From CAZIVO01 sp964542765 (GTDB lineage Bacteria > Planctomycetota > UBA1135 > UBA2386), in the NCBI GenBank assembly GCA_964542765.1, contig CAZIVO010000014.1, forward strand, positions 1 through 46,751: a stretch of 46,751 nt of DNA. The letters are read 5' to 3'. The translations under genes and the position numbers were made by a program. This document shows, in pieces, positions 42,262 to 46,751 of this stretch; the first letter of the stretch is position 1; each line of letters starts with the position of its first letter. The notes beneath the pieces were generated by a model. That model was not told where the DNA came from. It saw only the letters and a program-made list of their open reading frames with translations, and made no database searches.

Positions 42262-44952
42262 ATGCTCCGCCTCCATATCTCGCTGACCGCGACCCTGGCA
42301 GGCCTCCTGATCAGCACATCATCCATGGTCGCACAGGCAGGCGAGCCAGCCTTGTGGTCGACACAACCGCTGCTCCGACCCGCGCTCCCCGACGTCGTCG
42401 ATGACTCCTGGTGCCGAACACCAACCGACCGATTCATCCTCCACCACCTCGAAGCGACCGGGCTCAAACCTAATCGCGAAGCCGGGCGTCGACAGATGAT
42501 CCGACGCGCATACTTCGATCTGATCGGACTGCCCCCGGCCCCCGAAGAGGTCGATGCCTTCCTCGAAGACCGCGATCCACTGGCCTTCGGGAAGATCATT
42601 GATCGCCTGCTTGCGAACCCTCACTACGGAGAAAGATGGGGACGCCACTGGCTTGACCTCGCCCGCTTCGCGGAAAGCCACGGCTACGAACAGGACTACG
42701 ACCGCAAGCACGCCTGGCCATATCGAGACTTTGTCATCGAGGCCCTGAATCAGGACCTTCCCTACGACGACTTCGTGCGCTGGCAAATCGCTGGCGATCT
42801 ACTCGAGCCGAACAATGGCTCGGCCACACTGGCCACCGGCTTTCTGGCCGCAGGCACCCACGCTACACAGATCACCAAGAATCAGGCCGAGAAGGAGCGC
42901 TACGACGAACTCGACGACCTGGCTCAGACCATTGGGACCTCGATGCTGGGACTGACGATCGGCTGTGCGCGCTGCCACGATCACAAGTACGACCCCATCC
43001 CGGCACATGATTACTACCGATTGATCTCATCGTTTACCAAGACCGTGCGCTCGAACGTCGACGTTGTCCTCGAACCGGAACAGCACCGAAAGAAGCTTCG
43101 CTCATGGCAGTCTGCACAGGATGCCCTCTTGCAGGCCCGGACCCGTTACGAAGATCGACAACTGCCAACTCAACTGCAAGCATGGCTCGATCGACCCGAC
43201 AAACATCACCTCGACGACCACTGGACCATCCTCGATCAGGCCAAAGCGCACTCAACCGGCAAGGCCAGCCTCGCCAAACTGGAGGACGGGTCCTTCCTCG
43301 CCAGTGGCGCCAACCCCGCGTTTGACAACTACGTCTTCACGGTAGAAACCCAGGAAGTGGGAATCACCGCGTTCCGATTGGAAGCCCTCTCCCACCCCTC
43401 CTTCGTGCGCGGTGGCCCGGGCCGCGCCGTCAACGGCAACATCGCCCTCTCGGATCTACAGATCACCGCCACCCCACACAGTGGCGGCAAATCTGTCAAG
43501 GTAGAGTTGTGCGATCCCCGGGCCACATTCGAGCAAAAGGGACTTCCGATCCGAGCCGCCATCGACAAGGACAAGAAATCCGCATGGGCTGTCGACCCGC
43601 AATTTGGCAAGGATCATGCGGCGGTCTTCCAGGCGGTGACTCCCGCAGGTTTCCCAGGTGGCACAACATTCTCGGTCCGCCTTGCCTTCGCAAATAACAA
43701 GAAACACAGTATCGGCCGACCTCGCCTCTCCATCACCACGGCCAACTCACCCATCAGTATCGACGGCCCGGGCATTCAACAAACGGCACGGCACGCCCTC
43801 AAATCACGCAACCTCTCGTCGCTCACCGCGAAAGAAAAGGCGGCGGTCCTACGATGGTTCCGCACGACCGATTCCGACTGGCTCGAACTCGACGCAAAGA
43901 TCCGAACACACGAGAAGCCAAAGCCGAAAACCGTCACCGCCTTGATCTGCGGTGAAGGCCTGAAGGCCGTGCGGTTGCACACCCAAGGCCCCGATTTCTA
44001 CGAGGAGACCCACCACCTCGATCGCGGGGACCTGAGCCGAAAGGTCGGAGTGGCCAGCCCGGGCTTTCTCACCATGCTGATGCGCAATGGACATGACTCG
44101 CAGCGCTGGAGTGAAGACTGCCCACCGCGCGTCGCCTTGGCCAACTGGATCACGGACACCGAACACGGTGCCGGCCACCTGCTTGCGCGCGTCATCGTCA
44201 ATCGCCTCTGGCAACATCACTTCGGAGTTGGAATCGTTGCCACACCCAGTGACTTCGGTCACCGCGGTGCCGCGCCGACCCATCCACAATTACTCGACTG
44301 GCTGGCCACCGAGTTGATCGCACAGGACTGGCGCCTGAAGCCGATCCATGCGCTCATGATGAAGAGTGCCACCTACCGCGTTTCCACGGACATCGCGCCG
44401 GAAAGATCCCTCCAGGATCCGGACAACCGCCTGTTATGGCGCCGAAACCGCCACCGACTCGAGGCCGAAATTCTTCGTGACGCCATGCTATCCGTGAGTG
44501 GCCGGCTCGACCCCAAGATGTTCGGTCCCGGCACGCTCGCACAACACTCGCGACGCAGCATCTACTTCACGGTGAAACGCAGCAAACTGATCCCGATGAT
44601 GATGGCTTTCGACGCACCCAATGCTCTCCAAGGTTGCGCGACCAGAGTCAACACGACCGTTGCTCCTCAGGCACTGGTAATGATGAACAACAAGACGGTG
44701 CGAGCCTGCGCAGCAGCCATGGCCAAGCGCATCTCCCCTGAAAACAACACCGACCTGCAACAGGCTGTGCAAACGGGTTACCGCCTCGCCCTCGGGCGCC
44801 TCCCCACCGATGGGGAACAGGCCGATGCCCTCGCCTTCCTGATCTCACAGACCTCCTCCTATGGGAGGGGAACCCCGGGCGGGCAACAAAAGGCGCTGGC
44901 CGACTATTGTCAGGTTCTTCTGAGCCTCAACGAGTTCATCTACCTGGACTGA
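42262..44952 (+). CDS. PSCyt2/PSD1 (DUF1549-DUF1553) exported protein
   Basis: 896 residues with a signal peptide (about 1-26). The N-terminal DUF1549 part (about 45-260) contains DRFILHHLEATGLKPN, RRAYFDLIGLPP and HYGERWGRHWLDLARFAES. It includes one CXXCH motif (Cys235-His239, CARCHDHKYDPI). The middle (about 350-500) is beta-rich. The C-terminal DUF1553 part (about 600-896) shows RVIVNRLWQHHFGVGIV, HPQLLDWLA, NRLLWRRNRHRLEAE and FDAPNALQGCATR. The separate N-terminal PSCyt1 cytochrome domain common in this family is absent. The family is very abundant in planctomycetes; its function is undetermined. It is followed after 1 base by the DUF1501 gene. Confidence 0.93.
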   Translation: MLRLHISLTATLAGLLISTSSMVAQAGEPALWSTQPLLRPALPDVVDDSWCRTPTDRFILHHLEATGLKPNREAGRRQMIRRAYFDLIGLPPAPEEVDAFLEDRDPLAFGKIIDRLLANPHYGERWGRHWLDLARFAESHGYEQDYDRKHAWPYRDFVIEALNQDLPYDDFVRWQIAGDLLEPNNGSATLATGFLAAGTHATQITKNQAEKERYDELDDLAQTIGTSMLGLTIGCARCHDHKYDPIPAHDYYRLISSFTKTVRSNVDVVLEPEQHRKKLRSWQSAQDALLQARTRYEDRQLPTQLQAWLDRPDKHHLDDHWTILDQAKAHSTGKASLAKLEDGSFLASGANPAFDNYVFTVETQEVGITAFRLEALSHPSFVRGGPGRAVNGNIALSDLQITATPHSGGKSVKVELCDPRATFEQKGLPIRAAIDKDKKSAWAVDPQFGKDHAAVFQAVTPAGFPGGTTFSVRLAFANNKKHSIGRPRLSITTANSPISIDGPGIQQTARHALKSRNLSSLTAKEKAAVLRWFRTTDSDWLELDAKIRTHEKPKPKTVTALICGEGLKAVRLHTQGPDFYEETHHLDRGDLSRKVGVASPGFLTMLMRNGHDSQRWSEDCPPRVALANWITDTEHGAGHLLARVIVNRLWQHHFGVGIVATPSDFGHRGAAPTHPQLLDWLATELIAQDWRLKPIHALMMKSATYRVSTDIAPERSLQDPDNRLLWRRNRHRLEAEILRDAMLSVSGRLDPKMFGPGTLAQHSRRSIYFTVKRSKLIPMMMAFDAPNALQGCATRVNTTVAPQALVMMNNKTVRACAAAMAKRISPENNTDLQQAVQTGYRLALGRLPTDGEQADALAFLISQTSSYGRGTPGGQQKALADYCQVLLSLNEFIYLD

Positions 44953-44953
44953 C

Positions 44954-46417
44954 ATGAGACACCACTCGCATATCCTCCACGGAACTCCATCTTCCACCTT
45001 CACCAGCAGACGAGAGTTCCTTGAAAAGACGGGAGGTGGACTGGGGATGCTGACTCTCGCGAACCTCGTCGGCGCAGCACAGCCAGCACACAGCAAAGAA
45101 GTGAGTCCCCTGTCAGCCAAACCTTCGCACTTCCGGCCTCGTTGCAAGCGAGTCATCTGGCTCTTCATGAACGGCGGGCCGAGCCAGGTTGACACGTGGG
45201 ACTACAAGCCTGCCTTGGCCAAATATGACGGCAAGGAATACGCCGGTTTCGACAAGGCCACCGGCTTCTTTCCCGCCCAAGTCGGGCCACTGATGAAGTC
45301 GCCCTTCGCCTTCACTCAACACGGCCAATCCGGAACATGGGTGTCCGAGCTCTTCCCCAGCATCGCACGCCATGTCGACAAGATGGCCTTCATCCACTCC
45401 TGCCACACCGAAACCAACAACCATTCGCCGGCACTGTTTCAACTCAACACGGGGATGAGCCGCATGGGATTCCCCTGCGTCGGCGCATGGGCCATGTACG
45501 GCCTCGGCTCGGAGAGCCGGGACCTTCCCGGGTTCGTGACCATGACAGACCCTCTCGGACGCGGGCTGCCCAAGGGGCATGCCCAGAACTGGGGATCTGG
45601 GTTCCTGCCCGGCATCTATCAAGGAACCGCCCTGCAAAACCAGGGGTCATCGATCGAGAATCTGCAGCGTCCTGGCGACCAAACCGACCAGCAGCAGCGA
45701 CAACAACTGGACCTGCTGCGCCGCCTCAACCTCCAGCATCGCGAACAGCACGGGGATGACCCGGAACTCAGTGCGCGCATCGAAAGCTTCGAATTGGCCT
45801 ATCGCATGCAGACTTCCGCTCCCGAAGCCCTAGACGTCGATGCCGAGCCACGCAAACTCCAGCAACTCTACGGGATGCACATCCCCAAATGCGCTCACTT
45901 CGCACGCCAGTGCCTGATGGCGAGGCGCTTGGTTGAACGCGGTGTGCGGTTCGTTCAGATCTACAGCGGCGGCATGGAGAACCAACGAAGTTGGGACGGT
46001 CACAAGGACATCGAAGGCAACCACCGCGGCTTTGCCGCCGAGACAGACATCCCGATCGCAGGACTCCTGGCCGATCTCGAACTACGCGGAATGCTCGAAG
46101 ACACGCTGGTGATCTGCTGTGGTGAGTTCGGCCGATTACCAGTCGCTCAGACCGGCGAAAAACCCGGGCGCGACCATAATCCCCACGCCTTCACCGCATG
46201 GTTCGCGGGAGGCGGTATCAAGGCGGGCACACACCACGGCGAAACCGACGAACTCGGACACAAAGCAGAGCGCAACAAGGTCAGCGTCAACGACCTCCAC
46301 GCCACCATCCTCCACCTCCTCGGCATGGACCACGAGAAACTGATCTACCGACACATCGGCCGAGATTTCAGACTCACCGATGTGGCCGGGCGCGCTGTCA
46401 AGCAGATCATCGCCTGA
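44954..46417 (+). CDS. Tat-exported DUF1501 protein
   Basis: 487 residues. A twin-arginine signal SRREFL (18-23) is followed by a weakly hydrophobic stretch (GGGLGMLTLANLVGAA), so it is exported folded. The DUF1501 domain covers the rest: VIWLFMNGGPSQVDTWDYKP, GTWVSELFPSIA, and a C-terminal alkaline-phosphatase-like metal region (CCGEFGRLP, GRDHNPHAFTAWFAGGGI). The family partners PSD1 proteins throughout planctomycetes, and the 1-base spacing here supports joint expression. The metal-ligand pattern suggests a phosphatase/sulfatase-superfamily hydrolase, but no activity is established. Confidence 0.93.
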   Translation: MRHHSHILHGTPSSTFTSRREFLEKTGGGLGMLTLANLVGAAQPAHSKEVSPLSAKPSHFRPRCKRVIWLFMNGGPSQVDTWDYKPALAKYDGKEYAGFDKATGFFPAQVGPLMKSPFAFTQHGQSGTWVSELFPSIARHVDKMAFIHSCHTETNNHSPALFQLNTGMSRMGFPCVGAWAMYGLGSESRDLPGFVTMTDPLGRGLPKGHAQNWGSGFLPGIYQGTALQNQGSSIENLQRPGDQTDQQQRQQLDLLRRLNLQHREQHGDDPELSARIESFELAYRMQTSAPEALDVDAEPRKLQQLYGMHIPKCAHFARQCLMARRLVERGVRFVQIYSGGMENQRSWDGHKDIEGNHRGFAAETDIPIAGLLADLELRGMLEDTLVICCGEFGRLPVAQTGEKPGRDHNPHAFTAWFAGGGIKAGTHHGETDELGHKAERNKVSVNDLHATILHLLGMDHEKLIYRHIGRDFRLTDVAGRAVKQIIA

Positions 46418-46455
46418 GCCCACCCCCGAAAGACCGAGGCCCAGTAGCGGGTTGC

Positions 46456-46751
46456 TCAGCGACCGCGACGGCCCCCCGGACCACCTCTGGCATTGCCCTC
46501 ACGGCCACGGCCACGGCTCTCATTGCCGCGTCCCTGCGAGCGACCGTGGCTCTGCTGGTTGCTGCGGCCCTTCGAGCCGGACATGCTGCGGAAACGCTCA
46601 ATGATCGAGCTGATGCCACCCGATGAACGACCGGAGTTGGACTTGCCCCAGCTAGGACGACCACCGGAGCTCGACTTGCTCTTCGAGCCGGACATGCCGC
46701 GGAGACGTTCGATGATCGAGCTGATGCCGCTCGATGAACGACCGGAGTTGG
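46456..46751 (-). CDS. C-terminal part of a Ser/Arg/Gly-rich repeat protein (N-terminus beyond right edge)
   Basis: The frame is open from the right edge to a stop at 46456, about 98 visible residues. It is low-complexity: Ser/Gly/Lys-rich segments alternate with a short amphipathic helix (GISSIIERLRGMSGSK) that occurs twice, 37 residues apart. The last 30 residues are an Arg-Gly tail of RGG type. Such tails occur on RNA-binding proteins such as DEAD-box helicases, so an RNA-linked function is possible. The start and any catalytic domain lie outside the window. Confidence 0.6.
   Translation of the reverse strand, partial: NSGRSSSGISSIIERLRGMSGSKSKSSSGGRPSWGKSNSGRSSGGISSIIERFRSMSGSKGRSNQQSHGRSQGRGNESRGRGREGNARGGPGGRRGR
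46571..46751. repeat. Two copies of a 111-base repeat within the Ser/Arg-rich gene
   Basis: Copies start at 46571 and 46682, 111 bases (37 codons) apart, in frame. Over the 70 bases compared, about 64 are identical. The right edge cuts the second copy, so more copies may follow. Confidence 0.75.

Noticed and set aside
1..46751. CRISPR arrays, insertion sequences, phage genes, integrases, restriction or toxin-antitoxin genes
   Set aside because: None seen on either strand; gene content looks like stable chromosome, with no flanking repeats around the tRNA-Phe gene.

Overview
The window looks like chromosomal DNA of a free-living bacterium of the Planctomycetes or a close relative. The best evidence is gene content. 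There is a PSCyt2/PSD1 (DUF1549-DUF1553) protein directly followed by a Tat-exported DUF1501 protein, with a divergently placed sulfatase. There is also a CotH/lamin-tail secreted protein, a type IV pilin-like pair with an oversized prepilin, and a propeller/cytochrome secreted protein. Three secreted proteins here share a C-terminal domain of the form YG...GLEIRF. The DNA is moderately GC-rich, genes are densely packed on both strands, and 4-base GTGA/ATGA overlaps between neighbouring genes are common. I see no insertion sequence, phage, CRISPR array or defence island.

Layout: 1-3400 (minus) holds a PilX-like protein and a very large prepilin that runs off the left edge. 3620-7182 holds an asymmetric two-subunit ABC exporter. 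7248-9114 is typA/bipA with its own promoter. 9142-9894 (minus) is an alpha/beta-hydrolase-fold protein with Ala at the nucleophile position. 9990-15078 is rnc-mfd-SurA-like. 15344-16993 is a membrane-anchored toroid (prenyltransferase/squalene-cyclase-like) protein with promoter and terminator. 17038-20287 (minus) is a TPR protein, rpsT and a membrane glycosyltransferase. 20493-22088 is def, ribF and tRNA-Phe(GAA). 22097-24871 (minus) is a beta-propeller/dihaem secreted protein. 25134-27577 is a small secreted protein coupled to an M64 metallopeptidase. 27665-30270 is a SufS-like aminotransferase coupled to a MATE exporter. 30277-31236 (minus) is a threonine dehydratase/serine racemase-like enzyme. 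31331-34501 is the CotH protein. 34511-35326 (minus) is a HEAT-like secreted protein. 35503-39677 (minus) is a GalU-like nucleotidyltransferase coupled to a kinase-nucleotidyltransferase fusion. 39801-40034 (minus) is a small Cys-rich membrane protein. 40114-40860 is a DUF218 protein. 40850-46417 is the sulfatase/PSD1/DUF1501 group. 46456 to the right edge (minus) is the end of a Ser/Arg/Gly-rich repeat protein.

The most unusual item is the pair at 35503-39677. A GalU-like protein with a non-canonical nucleotide loop is translationally coupled (ATGA) to a 1110-residue protein that joins a fucokinase-like GHMP kinase to a UDPGP-type pyrophosphorylase. The order (kinase first) is the reverse of Fkp/FKGP enzymes, and the kinase loops are strongly altered. 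This suggests an uncharacterised sugar salvage or activation route (free sugar to sugar-1-phosphate to NDP-sugar). The second most interesting item is the common C-terminal domain of three otherwise unrelated secreted proteins, which may be a lineage-specific surface or secretion module. All functional calls come from reading motifs; no database search was possible.
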